From Desulfobacteraceae bacterium (lineage in GTDB: Bacteria > Desulfobacterota > Desulfobacteria > Desulfobacterales > Desulfobacteraceae), in the NCBI GenBank assembly GCA_016743945.1, contig JADGFI010000022.1:4260-68259 (forward strand): a DNA stretch of 64,000 bases, in the 5' to 3' direction. The translations under genes were made by a program, and so were the position numbers. Every line of letters starts with the position of its first letter. Position 1 is the first letter of the stretch. Under the pieces are notes generated by a model that had not been told where the DNA came from, did not search any database, and was given only the letters and a program-made list of their open reading frames with translations. This document shows positions 44,731 to 52,072 of this stretch, in pieces.

Positions 44731-45279
44731 CTATAGATCAAAAATTTCCACTTCTTCAAACCCTCTTCGTACACACCCGATATTCGCTGCTAATTTTTTA
44801 CCTGAAAAATAATCCTGGAGCGCTTCGCAGCAGGGCTCAATTTCCAGCAGGCCCGACATTCGTGCAAAAGCACCTACAATCACCGTATTGGGTATGGCCA
44901 AGCCGATCTCTTCCAAGGCGATTTTATTGGCATCAATAACCGCAAGTTTCCTTAAATTTTTGTGGGAGATGTCCTTTGTGTCCTCAAAATCATTGAGCAG
45001 CATCATCCCATCGGGCAAAAGGCCCTGAAAAACAGCTGGCCATGCCCTTTGGGATGGATCCAGAACCACCAGGATATCCGGGTTGTAAATCTGTGTTTTC
45101 TCCCTGACCGGTTTGTCTGAAAATCGGCCGAATGCGGTTACAGGAGCCCCTCGTCTTTCAAATCCGAACATGGGAAAACTGGCACCGAACTGCCCGGTTA
45201 AAACAAAGGCATTGGCCAAAATTTTTGATGTGGTAACAACCCCCTGGCCTCCTCTACCATGAAATCTGACTTCACTCAT
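44731..45279 (-). CDS. 2-oxoacid:ferredoxin oxidoreductase gamma subunit
   Basis: A 182-aa gamma subunit. The start at 45279 gives MSEVRFHGRGGQGVVTTSK, the typical CoA-proximal N terminus; a frame to 45339 overlaps the beta gene. Further signatures are FGASFPMFGFERRGAPVTAF and PNTVIVGAFARMSGLLEI. It completes a four-subunit enzyme with the alpha, beta and delta genes upstream. It ends about 55 bases before the PadC-like gene, linking the two complexes in one operon. AAGGGAGA precedes the start. Confidence 0.93.
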   Translation of the reverse strand: MSEVRFHGRGGQGVVTTSKILANAFVLTGQFGASFPMFGFERRGAPVTAFGRFSDKPVREKTQIYNPDILVVLDPSQRAWPAVFQGLLPDGMMLLNDFEDTKDISHKNLRKLAVIDANKIALEEIGLAIPNTVIVGAFARMSGLLEIEPCCEALQDYFSGKKLAANIGCVRRGFEEVEIFDL

Positions 45280-45292
45280 TGTCTTGTCTCCC

Positions 45293-46255
45293 TTAAACTT
45301 CATTGGATAGGGGAAGCTGGCATTCAGCCTCCAGTACACTCAACCCGCCAAGTACACAGTATTCGTAATCAATATCATCCTGGAGAATCTGGAGATCTGC
45401 TTCACTCAAATGAGCAAATTTTTTCATCAAGCTGGTATAAGTTCCAACCGGTTTGGGCTTTTTAACATTTTTGGTCATACGGATTTTGCCGTTAATTGCT
45501 TCCCATAGGGGAAAATAATTGGTGTTGACCGCTCTGCGACAGGCTTCGATGGTATGATCAGGCGCCAATCCCCACCCCGTTGGGCAGGGTGCCAAAATAT
45601 GTAAAAAACAAAACCCCTGGTTCTTCATCTCCTTTGCTCGTTTCAGTTTTTTAGCAAGGTCATCCAGATCACTTAAAGTGGCCGTAGCCGTATAGGGAAT
45701 CTTGTGCATGGCCATTTTAAGGCCAAGATTCATACGTCTAAGATTTTTTCCCTGGGTGGCCGATGCCCCATAGGGAGTTGTTGTGGTGGTGGCCCCAAAG
45801 GGAGTGGTACCGCTTTTTTGAATACCCGTATTCATATATCCTTCATTGTCATAGCAAATATAAATAAAGGGCTCGTTTCGTTCGGCGGCTCCTGACAGGT
45901 TCCCAAATCCGATATCAGCAGCCGTTCCATCTCCGTTAAAACAAACCACGGTGTTGTCTATTCCCTTCTTTCTATAATACCTTGCAAGGCCTGTGGCATT
46001 TGCCGCAGCGCCGGTCATCAAGGTTCCAAAATAAGAGAGGGTATGCCAGGATTGAGTGTTCTGACCCAAAAGGACAGGCGCTGAACACGAAGGGGTGCCG
46101 GTGATGACAATATCATTTCCCAAAACTTTTGGGATAAGTCGCAATAACAGTTCCAGCCCGCAACCCGGACAAAAGGCAACCCCCTTGGAAAAGGGGTCCT
46201 CATGGACAAAATGGTCCAGGATCTTGGTTGGTTTAACTCGCTTTTTTTCAGCCAT
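45293..46255 (-). CDS. 2-oxoacid:ferredoxin oxidoreductase beta subunit (TPP-binding)
   Basis: A 320-aa thiamine-diphosphate subunit. The start at 46255 has GGAGGG upstream and lies one base past the alpha stop; a longer frame to 46360 would overlap alpha. The N-terminal cluster ligand appears as VAFCPGCGLELLL. The TPP motif is GDGTAADIGFGNLSGAAERN ending at YDNEGYMNTGIQKSG. The TGTPSCSAPVLLGQNTQSWH segment supports the substrate pocket. It decarboxylates a 2-oxoacid and forms an acyl-CoA with ferredoxin reduction. Phenylglyoxylate is a plausible substrate because of the PadBCD-like complex encoded downstream. Confidence 0.94.
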   Translation of the reverse strand: MAEKKRVKPTKILDHFVHEDPFSKGVAFCPGCGLELLLRLIPKVLGNDIVITGTPSCSAPVLLGQNTQSWHTLSYFGTLMTGAAANATGLARYYRKKGIDNTVVCFNGDGTAADIGFGNLSGAAERNEPFIYICYDNEGYMNTGIQKSGTTPFGATTTTTPYGASATQGKNLRRMNLGLKMAMHKIPYTATATLSDLDDLAKKLKRAKEMKNQGFCFLHILAPCPTGWGLAPDHTIEACRRAVNTNYFPLWEAINGKIRMTKNVKKPKPVGTYTSLMKKFAHLSEADLQILQDDIDYEYCVLGGLSVLEAECQLPLSNEV

Positions 46256-46256
46256 C

Positions 46257-47507
46257 TTATTGCCCTCCTGTTTTTGGCGATGCTTCATGGGCTTCTGGAT
46301 AGCAAACCCAGGTGACTTCCCGGACATCTTTTCCTGCGGCAAGATCGCAAAGGGTATCAATCATTTGTCCCACATTGGCTGTGGTGATGTCTGTATTGGC
46401 GATACCGTCAATAAAACTGATCAGCTGAGACCCTTCAAGCTTTGTCTCAAATGCTTTGAGCTCTGTAAAAATCGGACCGCCTTTAAACCCGAAGGCAAGG
46501 CTTCTGTCCACAACGCCAATGGCCTTTTTACCCTTGAGGGAAGCTACCAGAGCTTCTGACGGAAAGGGTCGGTACATTCTCATTTTTACGAGGCCAACCT
46601 TGATCCCTTGTTCCCGACGTTTATCAATAACGGTTTTTATGGTACCGCACATGGAGCCGGAACCCACCAAAACCACATCGGCATCCGCCATTTTGTATTC
46701 TTCAACCTGCCCCCCATAGGACCGTCCAAAAACCGCTTCATATTCTTTGTCTATAAGATCAAACTTGTCCTTTGATCTTTCCATGGCTGACATGTGTTTA
46801 TGACGCAATTCCAGATATCCGCCCAGAATGCCATGGGAACCACAACCCAGACGTCCGCCGGGCAAAAGTTTTGTTCTTTCAGGCTGGTCTTTTAAAACAG
46901 AGAGAAAGGTGTCCACATCTTCCTGGAAAGGAATATCCACCCCTTCGGACAGATAGGAAAGATAAAATCCGTCATAATGAACCATCACCGGGACCTGGAT
47001 GTCAAAATCTTCTGCCAGGCGATATGCCTGGAGAACTAGGTCCATCACTTCCTGGCAATCTTCGGCGATTAAAAATATCCAACCGCTATCCCGGGTGGAA
47101 ATCATGTCCTGCTGGCCCGAGGACACCGCAATTATACCCGGTGTTTCCCGGTTCACATTTACCATAACAACCGGTGCTCTGGCCCCTGCCGTTGCCAATA
47201 CCGCATCATACATAAAGGCAAGGCCCCAGGAAGAGGTGGCGGTAAATACCCGACCGCCTGCAAGAGAGGCTGCCATAACAGCGTTCATGGCCGAGTTTTC
47301 CCCTTCAACCGTTATCAGCTCGCAGTCCATTTCGCCTGTGGCATGAAACTTGGAAATCTGCTCAATTATTTCTGTCTGGGGGGTAATGGGATATGCGGCC
47401 ACAACGTCGGGGCGGGCGAGTTTGGCTGCAATAGCGGCGGCCCCGTTTCCCGTAATGACTTTAATTTGTGTTTTGGATGTCTCTTTGCTAGGTGCTTTTG
47501 TGATCAT
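46257..47507 (-). CDS. 2-oxoacid:ferredoxin oxidoreductase alpha subunit
   Basis: A 416-aa alpha subunit containing the pyrimidine-binding domain and a transketolase C-terminal-like domain. Signatures are VAAYPITPQTEIIEQISKFH, ELITVEGENSAMNAVMAASL, TSSWGLAFMYDAVLATAGAR and VGLVKMRMYRPFPSEALVAS. Its start overlaps the delta stop by four bases (ATGA). Together with beta, gamma and delta it forms a heterotetramer of the KorABCD/VorABCD type. Which 2-oxoacid it prefers is not readable from sequence alone. Confidence 0.95.
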   Translation of the reverse strand: MITKAPSKETSKTQIKVITGNGAAAIAAKLARPDVVAAYPITPQTEIIEQISKFHATGEMDCELITVEGENSAMNAVMAASLAGGRVFTATSSWGLAFMYDAVLATAGARAPVVMVNVNRETPGIIAVSSGQQDMISTRDSGWIFLIAEDCQEVMDLVLQAYRLAEDFDIQVPVMVHYDGFYLSYLSEGVDIPFQEDVDTFLSVLKDQPERTKLLPGGRLGCGSHGILGGYLELRHKHMSAMERSKDKFDLIDKEYEAVFGRSYGGQVEEYKMADADVVLVGSGSMCGTIKTVIDKRREQGIKVGLVKMRMYRPFPSEALVASLKGKKAIGVVDRSLAFGFKGGPIFTELKAFETKLEGSQLISFIDGIANTDITTANVGQMIDTLCDLAAGKDVREVTWVCYPEAHEASPKTGGQ

Positions 47508-47791
47508 TTTTTAAATTCCCCCTCTGATATCATGGCAATGGCATCTTTGGGGCATTCCTTGGCACAGATCCCGCACCCTTTACAGAAACTTAGATCAGCC
47601 TCAAAATGGGTATCCCCTTTCATTTCAACTATCTGGATGGGACAATAAATGGCACAAAACCCGCAGAATATACAGCGCTCCTTGTCCACCACCGGGCGCT
47701 TGGTTCGCCAGTCCCCGGTATCGCTGCACATCAACGGATCATTTGCATCAGACCACGGGCCTTCATGCTTAAAGTACTTATTAGACGGCAT
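47504..47791 (-). CDS. 2-oxoacid:ferredoxin oxidoreductase delta subunit (2[4Fe-4S] ferredoxin)
   Basis: A 95-aa ferredoxin-like subunit with two classic clusters, ERCIFCGFCAIYCPIQIVEM and SFCKGCGICAKECPKDAIAM. The extended N terminus (HEGPWSDANDPLMCSDTGDW, RTKRPVVD) is typical of VorD/PorD subunits. A purine-rich AAGGGGGGG lies upstream of the ATG. It is the first gene of the seven-gene operon, 216 bases after the candidate operator at 48007. It shuttles electrons from the TPP site to external ferredoxin. Confidence 0.94.
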   Translation of the reverse strand: MPSNKYFKHEGPWSDANDPLMCSDTGDWRTKRPVVDKERCIFCGFCAIYCPIQIVEMKGDTHFEADLSFCKGCGICAKECPKDAIAMISEGEFKK

Positions 47792-47870
47792 ACCCCCCCC
47801 TTGTTTACGAATTGGAAAATGAGATAACCCTTTATAACCCTATGCATAAAACATCACGGAAACTCCGTAA

Positions 47871-47915
47871 CTATTTCATAGCTGTTAAATAGCGATAGGT
47901 CGATTACATTGTCAA
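47871..47915 (-). promoter_or_regulatory. Candidate promoter of the 2-oxoacid/PadBCD-like operon
   Basis: On the minus strand a TTGACA (47910-47915 complement) and a TATTTA (47886-47891 complement) are spaced 18 bases apart. A short inverted repeat CTATTT/AAATAG (47871-47892) overlaps the -10 and start region. It is about 80-100 bases upstream of the first gene. Confidence 0.5.
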
Positions 47916-48006
47916 GCAAAAAAACACTTTCCCGACCGATAAAATACCATAATTAGACAATAAGAAGTGGTACTTATAGGATACATGCAGGTTTCACAAT
48001 ATTCCA

Positions 48007-48028
48007 TTTAGTTGATAGATCAACTAAA
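48007..48028. promoter_or_regulatory. Perfect palindrome, candidate operator
   Basis: Arms TTTAGTTGAT and ATCAACTAAA flank a 2-base centre. It is AT-rich without a T tract, so it is more likely a protein-binding site than a terminator. It lies between the small PAS-like gene and the 2-oxoacid operon. No regulator gene adjoins, so the binder is unknown. Confidence 0.5.
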
Positions 48029-48136
48029 TAAACCGGCAATGGGGACGCTTTTAGCTTTTTAGAAGGGACGGGTCTTAAAATTTTCCAGTAGATCGGGCCT
48101 GGACGTCATGGGAACCCTTGATTTTATATTTCCCTG

Positions 48137-48526
48137 CTATCTCGGGTTAAACGCAACAAGCTTAGGGGTTCTCCAAATTATCCCAAGGTATCGCTCATCT
48201 TGTTTTAGGAGATGAATCTCGGCCTCATAGGGAATCCCATGTAATGTATATTGAGCATTCATAACGATAGGAGCCTCGGCACTTGCGAGCATCATTGCGG
48301 CCTGGACTCTCTTGTAGCAACGCAAATCCAGATAGTCGAATGCACAAACACCCTGATCAATAATTTTGTCGTTGGTGGATAATACAATGCCATGCTGATC
48401 AAAAAGGACGACATTGTCTGGTGGCAGGCTCGGATGGGGGTAGGGGTAAGAAATATTTAAAAATAGATTGTTAGATTTTTGTGATAGACGGCCCAGCATG
48501 ACGATTTCGTTAAATAGTGATTCCAT
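48137..48526 (-). CDS. Small PAS-like protein of unknown function
   Basis: A 129-aa cytosolic protein with PAS-like architecture: VVLFDQHGIVLSTNDKIIDQ resembles the PAS core, then a helix RCYKRVQAAMMLASAEAP and beta strands NAQYTLHGIPYEAEIHLL and GIIWRTPKLVAFNP. It has no attached output domain. A damaged copy lies at 3526-3785. GAGGGATC precedes the ATG. It is transcribed away from the PAS kinase gene at 48946. PAS folds bind small ligands or cofactors; what this one senses is unknown. Confidence 0.7.
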   Translation of the reverse strand: MESLFNEIVMLGRLSQKSNNLFLNISYPYPHPSLPPDNVVLFDQHGIVLSTNDKIIDQGVCAFDYLDLRCYKRVQAAMMLASAEAPIVMNAQYTLHGIPYEAEIHLLKQDERYLGIIWRTPKLVAFNPR

Positions 48527-48945
48527 TCCAGATCCCTCTATTTAGTCTTCCTGTTCTACATCTATTCTAAGAATTCCATACCACCCAAAAACACCCTTGT
48601 CCATAGGCAAAACAACCCATTCAACAAACAGGCTTTTATTTTGGGTCACGGCCTTTTACCAAACTTGTTACCAACGTCTCGTTAACCTGCACCTTCAATT
48701 ATTTCCTGGTTAGAAAGTACAATAACCTGTATTCTCATCTTCAATGCGCACCGGACTGCACACCAAATCTCGTAAGTGTGCTCGTAATAAATTTTATCAG
48801 AATCACGATTTACAATCTGGTCCTTTTTTTTATATAAAAATATACCTATAATGATTTTAAAAATCCAATCCAGGTGTTATGGATGGATTTATTAAATTGA
48901 TTTATCATCGTCAGTAACTCATATTAGCTACAGGTTGTTCAAATA
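48527..48945. other. Divergent intergenic region
   Basis: About 420 bases between the PAS-like gene and the PAS kinase gene. No open frame with support, no RNA gene and no strong repeat was seen. Promoters for both genes must lie here. Confidence 0.4.
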
Positions 48946-50061
48946 ATGATAACATCCACTTATAAAGATTTAAAGATCAAAATAAAAACGTTGGAAAAAC
49001 AATTAGCGATGCACGACAAAAACAAGGACACAATGGTCCGCCAGCTGTCAGAAGATTTCAACCATCTTGCAGATCGATCACTGGAAGCCATCTACCAGTT
49101 TGATATTGAATCGCGAACCTTTTCTTTTTTCAACAATCAATTTCTGTCGTTATATTCAATAGAAGAAAAAAATACGGAGAAAACCCTGTCCACAAAAAGC
49201 GTTCTTTCACACATCCATCCCGATGATCTGGAAAAAGTCAGAGCTGCAAGGAACTTATCCTACCATGCCGGGGAAAAAAATGGAGAAATAGAATATCGCT
49301 ATATACGATCCGACGGGGCCATAAGGTTGATGCACGATCGCTGGACTGTTGTGCGTGATTCGTCCCGGCAGCCCATTGCCATTGAAGGATTCGTCCGGGA
49401 CATGACCCGGCTTAAACGTGCTGAAAAAGAATTTGAACATAGCATCAAAAATTCCCCGATTGGCTGTTACATTATACAGGACGCCAAATTTGAGTATGTT
49501 AATCCGGAATTTATGAGGATAACGGGTTACAGTGAAGATGAACTTATCGGCACATATCCGTTGAATATCGTCCAGCACCGGTACAGGGAGACGGTCAAAT
49601 CAAATTTCATCGAAATGCTGAAAGGAAAGCGCGCCTTTCCATCCGAATTCTGCATCAACAACAAACAGGGGAATACCAAATGGATATTGGAAACCGCAAC
49701 ATCCATCCAGTATAAGGGCAGGCGGGCGGCATTGGGCTATTTTATGGACAACTCCAAGGGCAAACAGGTTGAAAAAGAGCGTCTGGCCAAAGAAAAGTTA
49801 TTGTCCATCCTGGAACTTGCGGGTGCCGTTGGGCATGAACTCAACAATCCGCTTCAGGTTGTGTCCATGTGTGCTGAAAAATTACCGTTTGCCTCAGAGG
49901 ATGATCATCGGGCATTCACGTTGCATCGTCTGTTAAAAAAAAATGTGGCGCAGATGGGGGTAACCATACAAAAATTTCAAAATATTACCCAATATGCCAG
50001 CAAAGACTATGTAGACGGAAAAAAAATTTTAGATATTCATAAAGCATCAGAAAAAAAATGA
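48946..50061 (+). CDS. PAS-domain histidine kinase lacking the ATPase domain
   Basis: A 371-aa cytosolic protein with a short N-terminal coiled coil (residues 5-35) and two PAS domains: one about 40-160 (with PAC-like DGAIRLMHDRWTVVRDSS), a second about 165-285 beginning NSPIGCYIIQDAKFEYVNPE. A HisKA dimerisation helix follows with the phospho-acceptor motif LAGAVGHELNNPLQVVSM near 310. The protein ends about 60 residues later (ASKDYVDGKKI, DIHKASEKK) with no HATPase_c domain, and no further homologous frame follows. It could be phosphorylated by another kinase or act as a sensor adaptor. The RBS is weak. Confidence 0.85.
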   Translation: MITSTYKDLKIKIKTLEKQLAMHDKNKDTMVRQLSEDFNHLADRSLEAIYQFDIESRTFSFFNNQFLSLYSIEEKNTEKTLSTKSVLSHIHPDDLEKVRAARNLSYHAGEKNGEIEYRYIRSDGAIRLMHDRWTVVRDSSRQPIAIEGFVRDMTRLKRAEKEFEHSIKNSPIGCYIIQDAKFEYVNPEFMRITGYSEDELIGTYPLNIVQHRYRETVKSNFIEMLKGKRAFPSEFCINNKQGNTKWILETATSIQYKGRRAALGYFMDNSKGKQVEKERLAKEKLLSILELAGAVGHELNNPLQVVSMCAEKLPFASEDDHRAFTLHRLLKKNVAQMGVTIQKFQNITQYASKDYVDGKKILDIHKASEKK

Positions 50062-50116
50062 GGTAGGCTGAAAAGAATGGACAAGACGCCGTGAACTTCG
50101 AATTACGGTTTGTCTT

Positions 50117-50137
50117 GTTTGACTTTATAAGTCAAAC
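50117..50137. terminator. Hairpin between convergent genes
   Basis: GTTTGACTT and AAGTCAAAC with a 3-base loop, placed between the stops of the PAS kinase and the DisA_N-like gene. Confidence 0.5.
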
Positions 50138-50163
50138 GTCAAGACTGCCCTATACATCACAGA

Positions 50164-51612
50164 TCAATAGTACTCCGAATCAGAGGTGGCCACCCATTTT
50201 TTTAGCAGCACCGGTGCATTGCAAAAAATGGACGGTTTCAACCGCCATTTGGCGTCCAGTACAATGCCGCCCATCATGACGGAGACAGGAGAATCCGAAG
50301 AGACCACAATGGCAATGATATTCTCATGCTCAGCCGTGAACCGCAGGGCTGAATTAAACCGGGCACCTCGGGCCCTGTGCTCATGCGGGATATAATGACC
50401 GTCCAAAAGACAGGCAAATCCGTGAAGTTTTAAATCAGCCCCGATATGAAGCGCACCGTCCACCCGGGACAGCGATTTGGCCAGTTCCAATTCGTCATGA
50501 TTTTTAAGGTCAAGTGGGTGTTCAAGACATTGACTCGATATAAAAACAGGGGAGGTGTTCAGATCAACAACAATGGCGCAGCCGTGCCGCTGCCTGGCGG
50601 CATGGTGAACAATTTCGGAAATCATCTTTAATAAGGTGGACGCATCTTCAGAATCCATATCCGAATCCAACAATGCCTCTTCTACCTGCACAAGCTTTGC
50701 TTTGCGGGTGGTTGACTGGAAGCATCCATCGGAAAAAGAGCAGATATTATCGCTGTTCAGCGCTAAAAATCCGTATGACCCCTTAAATTTGGCAGTAATG
50801 GAAAAATCAGGACTGCCGCCCTTGATAATGCCAATGATTGTTTTTTCATCCGCCACCAGTTTCCGTTTCGAGTTTTCAACGGTCTGCAACAGCTTTCTAA
50901 TATGCTTGACATCTTCCAGCACAGGTCTTTCCGCTTCGGGAAACTTTGCAATAAACTGCAGTTTGGCTAGAGAGCGCTTTTCCACAAAAATCAGTTTACC
51001 TTTTGGCCATGACCCTTCTTCCGGGGTCCTGGATATCTTAAGCACGGCCTCTAAAATAGGATAGACCCTCATCCGTGTGTCCCATCCGATCAATACATTC
51101 ATTTCATCCACCAGATAGTCCCGGACCGCATGGGTGGCATACTCTTTTAGGAAACTGCCTGAAATCCCCGTATACAGGTCTTCTTCATTGGCAACATCAT
51201 GGGAGAACCGCCAGACAGCCTGTTCTAGCCACCTCTCAGTGGGACCAATGGAGCTCATGTCAGGATGATGTTCGGTAAACCACATCTGGTAGACAACCGA
51301 GCTGGACCGGCCCCCATATGAAATCAGTCCGGCCAGTTCCAGATTTTTTTCCGGGATCAGGTTGCTAAATTTTTTTTTGTCATACCCCATAGCGGTTTTT
51401 TCCCGCCACCCGGCCGAATCAATATACAATTCCTTAAATTTTGGCTCATGACCGGCCAGCAAATTTTGCGGATCATAAATGGATATGGGATCTTTGGGTT
51501 TAATAGCGTAAATCACTGCGGTCCGGCTCGGCCCGGAAAAATGGGTCAGACCTTCCCGCATCCCTTCGGCAGTTTGCTTAATACACATGTGGGTAAAGGT
51601 AAATTCATTCAT
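50164..51612 (-). CDS. DisA_N-domain (diadenylate cyclase-like) protein with altered signature
   Basis: A 482-aa protein. The start at 51612 has AAGAGGC upstream; a frame to 51669 is less supported. The C-terminal third matches the DisA_N/DAC domain that makes cyclic di-AMP: the DGA motif (SLSRVDGALHIGADLKLHG) and the segment VVSSDSPVSVMMGGI are present. The canonical GTRHRAA motif reads RARGARFNSALRFTA, so RHR is replaced by RFN. The N-terminal 300 residues match no domain I recognise. It may synthesise a cyclic nucleotide with variant specificity, or only bind one. Confidence 0.7.
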   Translation of the reverse strand: MNEFTFTHMCIKQTAEGMREGLTHFSGPSRTAVIYAIKPKDPISIYDPQNLLAGHEPKFKELYIDSAGWREKTAMGYDKKKFSNLIPEKNLELAGLISYGGRSSSVVYQMWFTEHHPDMSSIGPTERWLEQAVWRFSHDVANEEDLYTGISGSFLKEYATHAVRDYLVDEMNVLIGWDTRMRVYPILEAVLKISRTPEEGSWPKGKLIFVEKRSLAKLQFIAKFPEAERPVLEDVKHIRKLLQTVENSKRKLVADEKTIIGIIKGGSPDFSITAKFKGSYGFLALNSDNICSFSDGCFQSTTRKAKLVQVEEALLDSDMDSEDASTLLKMISEIVHHAARQRHGCAIVVDLNTSPVFISSQCLEHPLDLKNHDELELAKSLSRVDGALHIGADLKLHGFACLLDGHYIPHEHRARGARFNSALRFTAEHENIIAIVVSSDSPVSVMMGGIVLDAKWRLKPSIFCNAPVLLKKWVATSDSEYY

Positions 51613-52072
51613 ACGCAGCCTCTTCTTGACGGATGATCTACACACCCCATCGGGGCAAATGTGTTTCACTAAACAATAATAGTGTAATTAAATTCATAAA
51701 TTAAAAATTTACACCGGTTTCAAGTTTATATGCGAATTGGCATAATCTGTCTTTGGTTTCAAAAGTTTCAGTATCGAAAAATATGGACAAGGGCTGGGCC
51801 TTTAAAATTAATTTTCATATCATTGTGCAGGTTGATGTCCTCTATAAACCATTTTAAAGCAGCTTCGAATCCCAAATCATATAAAATGGGAGGACATATT
51901 TAAAAAGGAACAGATCTCATATCGCTAATCGCTAATCGCTTGTTTCACCCTATAACCTGTAAATGGGAAACACTCAAGAAATTTATATATAGGGTGTCTG
52001 ACAAGAACAGCACATTAAGATTAGGAGGAATAAAAATTGCCGTTAAAATCTACACCCATACTTTTTATGGAT
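51613..52072. other. Intergenic stretch with a short tandem repeat
   Basis: The block CGCTAATCGCTAATCGCTT near 51925-51943 is a short tandem repeat of CGCTAAT. Otherwise no gene, RNA or terminator with a clear stem was recognised in this 460-base gap. Confidence 0.4.

Noticed and set aside
46256..46360. Longer N terminus for the 2-oxoacid oxidoreductase beta subunit
   Set aside because: It would overlap the alpha gene by over 100 bases, and a strong ribosome binding site supports the shorter start.
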